A DNA stretch of 64,000 bases, taken from NCBI GenBank assembly GCA_018266755.1, contig JAFDZW010000005.1:310001-374000 (forward strand). The letters are read 5' to 3'. Numbering within the stretch: position 1 is the first letter of the stretch; each line of letters starts with the position of its first letter. A program made the position numbers and the translations under genes. Positions 33,181 to 41,623 of this stretch are shown here, one piece after another. The DNA comes from Bacteroidota bacterium. GTDB taxonomy: Bacteria > Bacteroidota > Ignavibacteria > Palsa-1295. Below the pieces are notes generated by a model that searched no databases, was not told where the DNA came from, and was given only the letters and a program-made list of their open reading frames with translations.

Positions 33181-33921
33181 CTACACTCTATTATCGACCC
33201 ATGCTTCTTCGCCTGCAGTCAGATATTGGATTGGTTGCTTCTCGACCTGCGGTTGTTTGGGTGTCAACTTCGACAACCATCTATCCACGAAACCAATAAT
33301 ATCTTTCGGCTTTTTTTTCGGGTTGTCGTTGATCCACTTTGTCATCTTCTCGGACTCCGCTTGGAGCACGTCCGGTCCGATTTGATACTCGACCATTAGC
33401 CGACTCGATTCGGCTTTCGAAATCGAAAGCTGGCCGGATCGGAAACTCGCGGCGGCATTATCTGCATTTTGATCCATAGAAGGGAATGCAGAAGCTTTCT
33501 TTACTTTCTTTATTTTCTTTATATGGGGAGCGTTTTCACTCACTGTCGAGGGAGCAGATTCACTCACTCCAGAGGGAGCTGATTCGCTCACAGGGAGCAA
33601 TTTCACTCCCACCCATTGATTGTAGTCCTTGTTTAATCCGAGATGTCGGGCACTGTTTGCCGTGGGCGGTCGGACCTCTACGAGAATCCGCATTTGAATC
33701 AGTTCGCGCACATCTCGACGGACTTGCGTTGGATGCAATCCCGTCCGTTTCGAAAGGAAGTCATAACTCATTTGATGATCGGACTTCTGAAAACCATATG
33801 TACACCGTATTACAGCAAGGATAATGCGCCATTTACCGCCGGAAATATCGAGATATTGAAATCTGTCCAGCAACTCGTTCGCTATCCGGGTATATCCATC
33901 TTCCAATTGCGGCGAAGCCAT
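33181..33921 (-). CDS. Phage replication protein O-like initiator, 246 aa
   Basis: The N-terminal about 100 residues match phage_rep_O: MASPQLEDGYTRIANELLDRF, GGKWRIILAVIRCTYGF, and TGLHPTQVRRDVRELI. This is a winged-helix domain that recognises origin iterons in lambdoid-like phages and some plasmids. The middle has an Ser/Glu-rich linker with SESAPSGVSESAP, and the C-terminus is basic and helical (KMTKWINDNPKKK), where the helicase loader or helicase would dock. GGAGG lies just upstream of the ATG at 33921, which shares one base with the stop of the RHH gene (TAATG). The primase-helicase follows it. Confidence 0.8.
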   Translation of the reverse strand: MASPQLEDGYTRIANELLDRFQYLDISGGKWRIILAVIRCTYGFQKSDHQMSYDFLSKRTGLHPTQVRRDVRELIQMRILVEVRPPTANSARHLGLNKDYNQWVGVKLLPVSESAPSGVSESAPSTVSENAPHIKKIKKVKKASAFPSMDQNADNAAASFRSGQLSISKAESSRLMVEYQIGPDVLQAESEKMTKWINDNPKKKPKDIIGFVDRWLSKLTPKQPQVEKQPIQYLTAGEEAWVDNRV

Positions 33922-34133
33922 TATTGTACCTCCGCCTTCTCTTGCTGATAGCCGTAATATTTCTTGATCGCTTCAAGGATCAGATCCGTGCGGGTATACT
34001 TGTAAATTCTTCCCCGACTGCTATGCTCGTAGACAATCTCGGCGACCTTGCGATCAATAAACTCTTTCAAATCTTGATCACAACGGAATGATGTGATCGG
34101 CTTCTCTAATTGTTGATTGTACTTCTCTTCCAT
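33921..34133 (-). CDS. Ribbon-helix-helix-like small DNA-binding protein, 70 aa
   Basis: KPITSFRCDQDLKEFIDRKV gives a beta strand and first helix, and GRIYKYTRTDLILEAI the second half with the YTR signature. This fits an RHH fold, as in plasmid CopG or Arc-type repressors. The stop overlaps the initiator start by one base (TAATG), so it is coupled to the replication protein and heads the module. A paralogue is encoded at 30849-31088. Plus-strand DNA starting just 20 bp further may hold its operator. Confidence 0.55.
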   Translation of the reverse strand: MEEKYNQQLEKPITSFRCDQDLKEFIDRKVAEIVYEHSSRGRIYKYTRTDLILEAIKKYYGYQQEKAEVQ

Positions 34134-34153
34134 TTGTGCACCTGTATTTCACC

Positions 34154-34520
34154 ATGTATTATTGTATTACGGTTTATGTAAGTATCGGCAATTTGGAGAA
34201 GAATACAGAATCATTTGCGGCAGCCGGAGAAGCTGTGCTGGAAGGCCATTATCAAAACGACAAAAGCTTCCGATTCGGCATTATTTACCAATTGACGTAC
34301 GAACGCATCCAAGCCCTTGAAAAAGAGTGCTTGTGATTTATCGTACTGACGTTGGTAAAAAAATGCTTCGAAAAGGAAGCTCGACCAAACAATCAGTTTT
34401 GTGTTCGAACCGGAGCAAAAAAAGAGTACAACAACTCCGATTCATCTTGACCTGATCACGAATGATCTTGTCACTGCAATGAACGCAAAATGCGAATCAA
34501 TTGCATATGTAAAACATTGA
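34154..34520 (+). pseudogene. Decayed or frameshifted small gene
   Basis: Three consecutive frame segments on the plus strand all look coding and together would give one about 120-residue protein. The first (from ATG 34154) reads SIGNLEKNTES and QLTYERIQALEKECL and stops at 34336. The next (from about 34329) reads VIYRTDVGKK and runs past a seven-A run at 34357-34363. After it the -1 frame continues ASKRKLDQTISFVFEPEQK and NDLVTAMNAKCES and stops at 34520. Two frame changes are needed, the second at the A-run. It may be a pseudogene, a recoded gene, or assembly error. The likely product is not known. Confidence 0.4.
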
Positions 34521-34683
34521 ATGATACCTGTGCCGTTCCGCATATGAGTGCATCGGCTGCAAATTGCAAAGGTCTACAACCGTTGTGCCACAAGGCTTTC
34601 AGCGTATCATGAAAAATAGTGAAAGAATTCTTCCAATCAAGTGACACAACTTTGTAATCCCTATATTATTGTTAGGTGGTCGC

Positions 34684-34893
34684 ATGATGTATCCACACCC
34701 ACTGTTGAAGATACTTTCCTATCACATCAAATGGGAAGCTGATCTTGAAGAAGTTTACACGAATGCAAGTGGTCTGGACACAACACCAATCATCCTTCGT
34801 CTTTCGATAGGACGCTCCGTTCTGAGAAGAAACCGCTTATATCAGCTAATGTTCGGGGGACATGTTGAAGCGGAATTACAAATTCGACGCTGA
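34684..34893 (+). CDS. Small orphan protein, about 69 aa
   Basis: An AGGTGG sequence lies six bases before the ATG at 34684, a good start. The product (MMYPHPLLKILSYH, LEEVYTNASG, SVLRRNRLYQLMFGG) is basic with short helices. A clear terminator starts three bases after the stop, which supports a real transcribed gene. The gene stands at the right end of the accessory block. No family recognised. Confidence 0.45.
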   Translation: MMYPHPLLKILSYHIKWEADLEEVYTNASGLDTTPIILRLSIGRSVLRRNRLYQLMFGGHVEAELQIRR

Positions 34894-34895
34894 AG

Positions 34896-34929
34896 AAGGA
34901 TCCGTGCGCTCTTCCAAAGGATCCTTTTT
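34896..34929 (+). terminator. Terminator of the 34684 gene
   Basis: AAGGATCC (34896-34903) and GGATCCTT (34919-34926) form a stem with a 15-base loop, followed by TTT on the plus strand. It marks the right edge of the accessory genes. Confidence 0.65.
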
Positions 34930-35149
34930 GCATATCTCGTTCAATTCACTCAAATCCCGCAATTCTGCCTGAAATTGGTTCGATAATAGTGTCGTCAAGG
35001 CTACTACCAACCTCGGGCATTCCGCCCTGTTTTCCCAGCCATTTCAAACGATAATATTGCTACACAGGATACTGTGCATAGCCCGCATTGAATCATGCTC
35101 TACGTTGCTGTGCAGTTACGGTCAGGCACCTAAATTCTCAAAGGGAAGC
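34930..35149. other. Intergenic stretch at the accessory/chromosome boundary
   Basis: About 220 bp between the terminator and the cytochrome-like gene has no supported gene. No tRNA, integrase gene or repeated att-like core is visible here. Confidence 0.4.
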
Positions 35150-35581
35150 TCAGTCGTTGGGAGCGCCCCTGCTGATCCAGCTTCGGATCGCGTCGATTTC
35201 GTTCTGGGGCAATTTATCGAGTCGTTGCGGCATACGGTCTCCTTCTCCGGACGCAGGATTCGTTATCTTGATATAGAGGAAGCTCGAATCCGGCTTTCCG
35301 GGGACAACGAGTGCCCGATACTTCTCGATCGCAACGCTATTTTGTAGCTCATGGGTCATTAGGCTTTTATAGGCACTATCGGCAGAAAGATCGAGTAATG
35401 CCGATGGGAAATCGCCCGCATGGCACCCACTCACTCCGCATGTCGGGGTGATAAGCCGCTTCTGGATGTCCGAAAACTTATCGCTGAGCACCGGCTCGGA
35501 CGGAGAACTTTGGCTGCAACTTTGAAACACAAGCGATCCGATCAATAATAGTGCTGTGCTTGCCCCAAAAAGAAACTTCAC
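35150..35581 (-). CDS. Cytochrome c-like lipoprotein, 143 aa
   Basis: A lipobox (VFQSC) ends the signal peptide. The mature domain has TCGVSGCHAG, a CX4CH variant of the heme-binding motif. LDLSADSAYKSL, GDRMPQRLDKLP (a candidate Met ligand) and EIDAIRSWISRGAP follow, as in the small planctomycete-type c-type cytochrome domains. Heme attachment at CX4CH is less usual than CX2CH, so function needs care. It follows the ASPIC protein by 9 bp and is the last of the three genes read from 38711. It could pass electrons to or from the copper enzyme of the operon, by context. Confidence 0.6.
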   Translation of the reverse strand: MKFLFGASTALLLIGSLVFQSCSQSSPSEPVLSDKFSDIQKRLITPTCGVSGCHAGDFPSALLDLSADSAYKSLMTHELQNSVAIEKYRALVVPGKPDSSFLYIKITNPASGEGDRMPQRLDKLPQNEIDAIRSWISRGAPND

Positions 35582-35590
35582 TGGTACTCC

Positions 35591-37552
35591 TTACTCCTTT
35601 ATGAATACTGTTGTTGCCACTACGTCGGATCCGTAAAATCTGATCGAATATGTTCCGCTCGCAAAGGAGGATGTTTCGAGACGAAGCTCGTCTGTGACAA
35701 CTTCTCCTGTCGCGACGCGCTGCCCGAGCAGATTCATCACCTCGTAGCGACTCACACCGAATGGCAGACCGCCGAATGTTACCGAAGATGCAGCGGGCTG
35801 TGGGTACACAGTAATGTTCGATGCAGGACGATCCGTGCGGCGAACCGAGCGAACCAACTGCAGCGGCTCGTGTGCGACCATGCCGGTGCTCGAGCTATCC
35901 ATTTTCTCTTCAAAGGTGATCAATTGATCGGCAGGAATACTGTAGTAGCGATCGATCTGACGATGCCGATTTTTGTCGGCAGGCCAATAAACGATGATCG
36001 AATCCGCTTCGGTGCTGGTCCCGAGCCCAATGTGTTGGGTGAGTGTACTCATCGAGGTAAATCCGCCACCGGTGCTTACCTGTCGCGAATGCACGATACC
36101 ATGTTCCCACACGTCGATGATCGTCCCGATGCCTTCTTTCGCCGTCCGCATCGCTTTTACCTTGATCTCAAGGACGTGACCGGGGTGCGCAGTAATCGAC
36201 GGTGTTACATTATGAAAGAGGCGGAAGTCGCGCGAGGCAAATCCGGCGACCTGATTCTCAGCCCCATAGAGGATATCCGGGAATCCGTCTTTGTCATAGT
36301 CGATCATCGCACCACCGCGCGCGCGCAGATCCATGTACCGATGGTCGACAAACGCAGAGTCAGTATAGTCTATGAACGTACCTCCGACATTTCTGATGAA
36401 CTCACTGGTATCCGGGTCGAGCGTCAACCACGGCGAAAGCGCCTTCTCGAATCCGTGTACGATAAAGGCATCTTCCCAACCGTCGTTGTCATAATCATAG
36501 AAAAGCGGGGTCCAACTCACGGTCATGTAGTCCGGATTACCCCGGTTGCGGCCATTGGGGGCGTTCACTTGCGCAGACACATTCTCGAAGTGATCCCCCA
36601 TGTTCTGCATCAGATATTCTTCGCCGATATTGGTCTCGTAGAAATCGAATTTACCGTCGCGGTTAAAATCGTTCGGTGCGATGCCCATGCAAAAGAGCTT
36701 GTTCTTCATGTTGATCGAATCCGTCACATCGACGAACGTCGCTGTTCCGGTCTCCATCAGCATATTCTTATAGACCGCATTCGGAAGCAGCGCAACACCG
36801 AAATCGTTACCAACCAACAGATCCAAATCGCCATCGCGGTCATAATCGAAGAAGAGCGCAATGTTCCCACAGCCTGTATCGCCGTCAATATGGAACGCAC
36901 CGGCACTTTCGGCAAATGTGCCATTGCCATGGTTCACATAGAAGTAGTCCTTGAACCCTTTGTGTGCATAGCCAGTCGGCGCATTCCCTGTGGGCTGGTC
37001 GAAGCGGTACTCCTCGATCCATCGGGCGACAAAGATGTCATTATCGCCATCGCCGTCAAAGTCCCCGAAGCTCGCAGCGTTCGATTCGTTGAGACTTAGT
37101 GTGGTGATTAGTTGTGCTTTTTTTGTCGCATCTTCGAATTTCCCGCCACCAAGATTGTGCAGCAGAAAATCGTGGCGTTCGCAGCAGACGTAGATGTCGG
37201 TCAGTCCATCGTTATCATAGTCTAACGCACAGCCCCCACGAGTATAGCTATTCGTGTTGAACTTATTCTTGAAGTTAGAATCTGCGACATCGGTAAACGT
37301 CCCATCGTGGTTATTATGCCAAAGATGGTCCGGCGACGTTCCACCGACAGTGTAGATATCGTCCCAGCCGTCGTTATCGTAGTCGAACACGACAGGACCA
37401 GGGCCAATCTCGGAAGGCTGTGAACTCGAGGCTTTGAGCCCGGACTTCAGCGTAGCCTCTTCGAAACGATATTGGGCCGATGCAAGCATCGGCCCAACCA
37501 GTATACATACGAGCACAAAGGTCGCACTACGAATCGGGGAAGATTTCGTCAT
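35591..37552 (-). CDS. CRTAC/ASPIC-type VCBS-repeat secreted protein with T9SS sorting domain, 653 aa
   Basis: A signal peptide (LVCILVGPMLASAQ) precedes many FG-GAP/VCBS repeats with calcium loops: DYDNDGWDDIYT, DYDNDGLTDIYV, DFDGDGDNDIFV, DYDRDGDLDLLVG and DYDKDGFPDILYG. Near residue 500 there is an ASPIC/UnbV domain (HIGLGTSTEADSIIVYWP). The end is a T9SS type A domain (VYPQPAASSVTF, MNLLGQRVA, GTYSIRFYG). It is probably a calcium-bound beta-propeller on the cell surface. It sits between the copper-monooxygenase-like gene (25 bp) and the cytochrome-like gene, so the three form one operon. Role unknown. Confidence 0.8.
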   Translation of the reverse strand: MTKSSPIRSATFVLVCILVGPMLASAQYRFEEATLKSGLKASSSQPSEIGPGPVVFDYDNDGWDDIYTVGGTSPDHLWHNNHDGTFTDVADSNFKNKFNTNSYTRGGCALDYDNDGLTDIYVCCERHDFLLHNLGGGKFEDATKKAQLITTLSLNESNAASFGDFDGDGDNDIFVARWIEEYRFDQPTGNAPTGYAHKGFKDYFYVNHGNGTFAESAGAFHIDGDTGCGNIALFFDYDRDGDLDLLVGNDFGVALLPNAVYKNMLMETGTATFVDVTDSINMKNKLFCMGIAPNDFNRDGKFDFYETNIGEEYLMQNMGDHFENVSAQVNAPNGRNRGNPDYMTVSWTPLFYDYDNDGWEDAFIVHGFEKALSPWLTLDPDTSEFIRNVGGTFIDYTDSAFVDHRYMDLRARGGAMIDYDKDGFPDILYGAENQVAGFASRDFRLFHNVTPSITAHPGHVLEIKVKAMRTAKEGIGTIIDVWEHGIVHSRQVSTGGGFTSMSTLTQHIGLGTSTEADSIIVYWPADKNRHRQIDRYYSIPADQLITFEEKMDSSSTGMVAHEPLQLVRSVRRTDRPASNITVYPQPAASSVTFGGLPFGVSRYEVMNLLGQRVATGEVVTDELRLETSSFASGTYSIRFYGSDVVATTVFIKE

Positions 37553-37577
37553 GTTTTTACCTCATTCAAATAATCCG

Positions 37578-38711
37578 CTAATCGTTGTCATCACGGACAG
37601 TCTTTCCATTATTCCATGCGGGAACAAACCAAGCAAAGAGATTATCATGTTCCTGGTATAAGACATGCCCGCCAAAGTTTACAGCTGTATCGGATGGATT
37701 GTAAAAGACGGCAGTATACCGTAGTGTCTCTCCTGTATCCAGTTTGATCGGCTTGTCATAAGAAACGAACGGAGGCTCATTCCATGTAGAATTTACATAA
37801 ATTTTGGGTATGACAGGAATCGAGTCGTAACCTTTCAACTGGCCGAACTCATCAAACTTCTGTCGAACGACATCTACGAAGAAACTCTTTCCGTGAGCGT
37901 GGTAATGTCCCGTCATACCGAGAATATAGATAGGCCGAGGAAGGTCGACGGGGAAAACGCAGTTCTTCGGATATGCATAATCCGTTGAATGCGGCGGAAT
38001 CTGGAGATGTACGTAGCGCCCAACATACATCGAGGCTGGAATAATATCCGCCGACTTCGCAAAATAGAGATTGATATAAATCTTACCCTTACCATTTGGC
38101 GTAGTCTGCACGTCCGCATTTACATAATGATTCTCGATAATCATGTTCTGATGCGGCTCAAGCCGCACAACAGTCTGCTTACCACGCAGATTTTCCGGTG
38201 TACTCGTGTCGGTAGGAAGTGTTGCAAGATTCCAGTTGAGGTGATCAACCTGAGCCTCAACCATCATGTCCGAGTTATTCCAGACTGTCGTCACATAAAA
38301 CGACATCTGTTTATCGGCCATCACCGTGTCGATCTTGCCATCATGGGTAAACATCATCCGGTGTTTTGTCACCGGGGTAGTATCGCCGAATTGCCCCTGT
38401 TGAAACTTCAGGTCGGTCTTGAAGCAATTCATATGATGACTCCCCTTATTCATCGCGATCTCAATATGATCGACATAAATAGGGACATCGTTCGGAAGTT
38501 GGAAATAAAAATCTCCTTGAATCTCTTTGCCATAGGGGACAGCAAATGTGTCGACCATAATCTGGATTCCCTCTCCCGGTGCGGGCGGCTGAAGGACTAC
38601 GTTTCCATCGGAATCATACGAAAGATGATCCACCGTCGTTTCCGTCGAACTCTTACAACCCCATACATAGAACACGGCTGCCAGCACAGCCACAATGCGG
38701 AATGATTTCAT
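37578..38711 (-). CDS. Copper type II ascorbate-dependent monooxygenase-like lipoprotein, 377 aa
   Basis: The signal peptide ends in VWGC, a lipobox. The body has the order of the peptidylglycine hydroxylating monooxygenase (PHM) fold: GSHHMNCFKT, RMMFTHDG, IENHYVN and GMTGHYHAHGKSF. These hold the His clusters that bind the two copper sites in the known enzymes. Several expected Met and His residues cannot be checked by eye, so it could also be a non-enzymatic relative. The gene leads the ASPIC and cytochrome-like genes, which suggests a surface redox function in one operon. Confidence 0.6.
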   Translation of the reverse strand: MKSFRIVAVLAAVFYVWGCKSSTETTVDHLSYDSDGNVVLQPPAPGEGIQIMVDTFAVPYGKEIQGDFYFQLPNDVPIYVDHIEIAMNKGSHHMNCFKTDLKFQQGQFGDTTPVTKHRMMFTHDGKIDTVMADKQMSFYVTTVWNNSDMMVEAQVDHLNWNLATLPTDTSTPENLRGKQTVVRLEPHQNMIIENHYVNADVQTTPNGKGKIYINLYFAKSADIIPASMYVGRYVHLQIPPHSTDYAYPKNCVFPVDLPRPIYILGMTGHYHAHGKSFFVDVVRQKFDEFGQLKGYDSIPVIPKIYVNSTWNEPPFVSYDKPIKLDTGETLRYTAVFYNPSDTAVNFGGHVLYQEHDNLFAWFVPAWNNGKTVRDDND

Positions 38712-38820
38712 AGTGAGTGGTAATAGTGGAAATAGTGCACTCTTAATAGAGACACTATTGGAACCCCCAAGGTTACAACACCACTACCGAAATTCTTCTG
38801 CCTTTCAATTATTTTCCTCT

Positions 38821-40179
38821 TCAGCGCGAATACGTTACCGTGTACCGGACCTTATGCTCCGATCTGGCCTTAACCGGGACGTGAAATACGATCTGATTCG
38901 CAGACTTTTTCTCGTAATCGTCGGACCAAACGGTAATAGTCCAATTCGGGCTAAGGTTTTCATAGACATCGACGATTACATCTTCGTCCTTCCGATTCTT
39001 CAAATTGATCTCTGCGGACTCGGTCGATGTGTGTGGGCCGGTCTCTCTCGATTCTGTCACGGTGCGTTCGCCGATCAGGTCGAAGGCATTGCCGGCCTTG
39101 ACCGTGACCTCCTCGTCGCGTGGAGTGTGCTGGATGCGGTCCTCACCGGCAAGTTCGACAGCGCCATCCTTGTCGCGTTTCATTATCCTGACGGTCCCCA
39201 TCGGCAGCGCCATCCCCATCCCATTTTCCTTCGTGTTCTTGAACTTGATCGAGACTTCTACATTTCGTCCGCCATAGTATGAATACACCTTCTGCGCTTT
39301 GACCCCCTCTGCAATTAGAAGCGAAATCTGCTTGACTTCATTATTTGCGATCGTCGTTTTCCTGCCCAGATCGTACAAGTGATACTCGAAGAAATTGCGC
39401 TCTTCTATATCGTCGGTCGTAATGTTACTATAGCGCAGCGAATTCTCTCTTGCTTTGCTATACACCGGTGCCACCGCCCGATTGATCGAGCCCGCGACCA
39501 CTTTCAAATGTGCGTCGGGATACGATGTGCCGCTATGATTCTCAATACTCACCCACCCTGACAGGTCCAGACTCTTCTCATCCTCGGCAAGGGTGGCGAT
39601 ATACTCGGCATGCCAACTGATTCCGCCCGTCTGATACGATACTTCCAAGGGTTCTCTGGTATGCTCCGAGCCGGAATTCATCAACCACACCAATGTCGGT
39701 CGGGTGATCAATCCTTCAGGAAGCATCGGGACGGATATCTGCTGCGCACCGCCGGTCAGCATCACGATTCCCTTGTCGGTCTGGAGTGTGAGCTGACCGC
39801 CGTCAGCGGCCAGCAATTTCCCTTCGGTCACATTCTTCTTGTCGTCGGTGACGCTGATATGCTTATCGATATAGCGGTCGAGCAGCGCCGACTGGTTGAC
39901 AAGATCGTATTCGAAATTCTGTTCGAGCACACTAATGGCGCCCGGATGCGACGGCGAGACGACACGCACGCTTGTCGGGTCGATCTGCGCCGAGACGTCT
40001 CGTAGCGAAATCGTGCTTTGTCCTTTCGCGATATCCACGAGTCGGACATCTCGCACGACAGCCAGGTTCGAGTTATACACTGTCAGGTTAAGCTCCTGAC
40101 GTGCAGGCTCGGCAGGTGCTTGGGCAAAAGCAGCGCAAGCGCATGCCGTGAGCGCGATAGTAAACAGGGTACGCTTCAT
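38821..40179 (-). CDS. DUF4139 domain-containing exported protein, about 452 aa
   Basis: Signal peptide MKRTLFTIALTACACAAFAQ. The mature protein starts ELNLTVYNSNLAVVRDVR, continues VLEQNFEYDLVN, and has GISWHAEYIATLAEDEKSLDLSGWVSI in the middle and SIKFKNTKENGMGMALPMG. These are typical of DUF4139, which is built of beta-sandwiches and is found in secreted proteins of Gram-negative bacteria. No catalytic residues are known. The start at 40179 is chosen for the signal peptide, but an ATG at 40197 is close. It is transcribed alone, with the clc gene ending about 97 bp upstream. Confidence 0.75.
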   Translation of the reverse strand: MKRTLFTIALTACACAAFAQAPAEPARQELNLTVYNSNLAVVRDVRLVDIAKGQSTISLRDVSAQIDPTSVRVVSPSHPGAISVLEQNFEYDLVNQSALLDRYIDKHISVTDDKKNVTEGKLLAADGGQLTLQTDKGIVMLTGGAQQISVPMLPEGLITRPTLVWLMNSGSEHTREPLEVSYQTGGISWHAEYIATLAEDEKSLDLSGWVSIENHSGTSYPDAHLKVVAGSINRAVAPVYSKARENSLRYSNITTDDIEERNFFEYHLYDLGRKTTIANNEVKQISLLIAEGVKAQKVYSYYGGRNVEVSIKFKNTKENGMGMALPMGTVRIMKRDKDGAVELAGEDRIQHTPRDEEVTVKAGNAFDLIGERTVTESRETGPHTSTESAEINLKNRKDEDVIVDVYENLSPNWTITVWSDDYEKKSANQIVFHVPVKARSEHKVRYTVTYSR

Positions 40180-40276
40180 AGATGAATATGGCTTCATGGA
40201 GCAATCGTCGAATGCAAAATAACATTCGATGCGGGTATGACTATAAAAATCGTGCCAATTCCCTCGCTCTATGATG

Positions 40277-41611
40277 TCAATCTTTTGTCTCGAGTGGGTT
40301 GAACGATGGAGCGGACCGAATTTTGCCCACGACAAAAACGGAAAGGACGGTAGCAAACAGTAACGGAAGCAAGATCTCGAAATTTTGTGTCGCCTCGGTA
40401 AGTAGCACTGCCGCGGTTAGCGGTATTCGCCACGTCCCCGCAAGCACTGCGGCTGCGCAAGCCACAGCAAGCAGCCCCGGAGCAAGCGCCGGCATGAACC
40501 CGGCACACAACAGCGATACTGCCAATCCCCACATCGCCCCGGCTTTAATCGATGGCGCAAACGTCCCGCCGGATCCGCCGCTCGAGAGAGTCACCGCGTT
40601 TGAGATCGGCTTGACAAGAAACGACGCCAATGCGATCGCAAGCCCATATCTTCCGGCGATTGCATCACTCACTGGACGGTAGGACATTTCCAACATGGTT
40701 GGCAACGCTGTTGCGATGCATCCTGCGGCAAGTCCGCCGATCATCGGGCGCAATACCTTCGGCAACTTGGCTGCCCCAATCGAAAACCATCGATGGATCG
40801 CATGGTAACTACGCAGATAGTAATACGAGACGAAACCGCAGCTTAAGCCGACGAGTCCGATAAACACGTATCCTTCGGGACTCGGAGCAATAAATCCACT
40901 AAAGTCGATGACCGTTTGGTCGGCAATGAGCAGCCGTCTGACCGCAGTGGAAAGGACAGAAGCGACAACGACGGAGATGAACGGCCCCATTACGATCTCT
41001 CCGTAGATCGCCTCCACAGCAAAGATGATGCCGGCAAGTGGCGCGTTGAAAATACCGCTGATCGCCGCCGCCGCGCCCGCCGCACAGAGTGTCCGAAGTG
41101 CATCGGGTTTCAATTTCGCGAGCTGTCCGAGCGCCGAACCGACGCTGGAGCCAAGCAGGATCACCGGTCCTTCTTTTCCACCGCCACCGCCAGATCCGAT
41201 TGTCAGAGCTGCCCCTACGACTGCTTTGAGCGAACTAATCCAATGCATTTTTCCCGCACGCTCTTTGATCGCCACCACCAGACCATGCATCCCTTCCTCG
41301 TGACCATGCTTGAAGATCGTTTGGCCAAGTATGCCGACGCCCAACCCGCCAAGAGCGGTAAGCAACGGAAATAGAAATCGTCCACCCGGTAGAGAGGCGG
41401 TAGCAGAAAGAAAGAGCGAGCCGAAACCATCCTCGGCAGTCCGCATTACAAGTCGGAACAAGACAACGCACAGGCCAACACTCACGCCAAGCGCGATCGA
41501 AACTCCAAGCAAACCATAGGAGGTATGCCGGTAGCCCGCCACAGAGCGCACGACGTCGCCTGCAAACGTCTCGCTGCGTTTTTTTCTTTCTGCGTTATGT
41601 ATTTCCTTCAT
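40277..41611 (-). CDS. ClC-family chloride channel/transporter, 444 aa
   Basis: Multiple hydrophobic helices with the signature GSGGGGGKEGPVILLGSS (Glu147 is the gating glutamate position), then GIFNAPLAGIIFAVE and later SSGGSGGTFAPSIKAGA identify a ClC protein. The family conducts chloride or exchanges it for protons; a glutamate at this site fits an exchanger-like or gated type. The inner proton glutamate is not certain by eye. No C-terminal CBS pair is present, so it is the short type. It begins 12 bp after the stop of ispE, so both are likely one transcript. Confidence 0.85.
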   Translation of the reverse strand: MKEIHNAERKKRSETFAGDVVRSVAGYRHTSYGLLGVSIALGVSVGLCVVLFRLVMRTAEDGFGSLFLSATASLPGGRFLFPLLTALGGLGVGILGQTIFKHGHEEGMHGLVVAIKERAGKMHWISSLKAVVGAALTIGSGGGGGKEGPVILLGSSVGSALGQLAKLKPDALRTLCAAGAAAAISGIFNAPLAGIIFAVEAIYGEIVMGPFISVVVASVLSTAVRRLLIADQTVIDFSGFIAPSPEGYVFIGLVGLSCGFVSYYYLRSYHAIHRWFSIGAAKLPKVLRPMIGGLAAGCIATALPTMLEMSYRPVSDAIAGRYGLAIALASFLVKPISNAVTLSSGGSGGTFAPSIKAGAMWGLAVSLLCAGFMPALAPGLLAVACAAAVLAGTWRIPLTAAVLLTEATQNFEILLPLLFATVLSVFVVGKIRSAPSFNPLETKD

Positions 41612-41623
41612 TCCGTATAAGAA

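Noticed and set aside
34357-34363. A7 run as a programmed -1 frameshift site
   Set aside because: In the incoming frame the slippery heptamer would be T AAA AAA, which does not fit the X XXY YYZ rule at the first site. A sequencing or decay explanation is simpler.
1-34930. Attachment sites of the mobile element
   Set aside because: I could not find matching direct repeats or a tRNA at 34.9-35.1 kb, and the left end is outside the window, so no ends are called.
35870-37099. 409-codon open frame on the plus strand
   Set aside because: It is the antisense of the VCBS/ASPIC gene, whose repeats, signal peptide and sorting domain are unambiguous. The plus-strand product is a run of Val/Ile/His without any motif.
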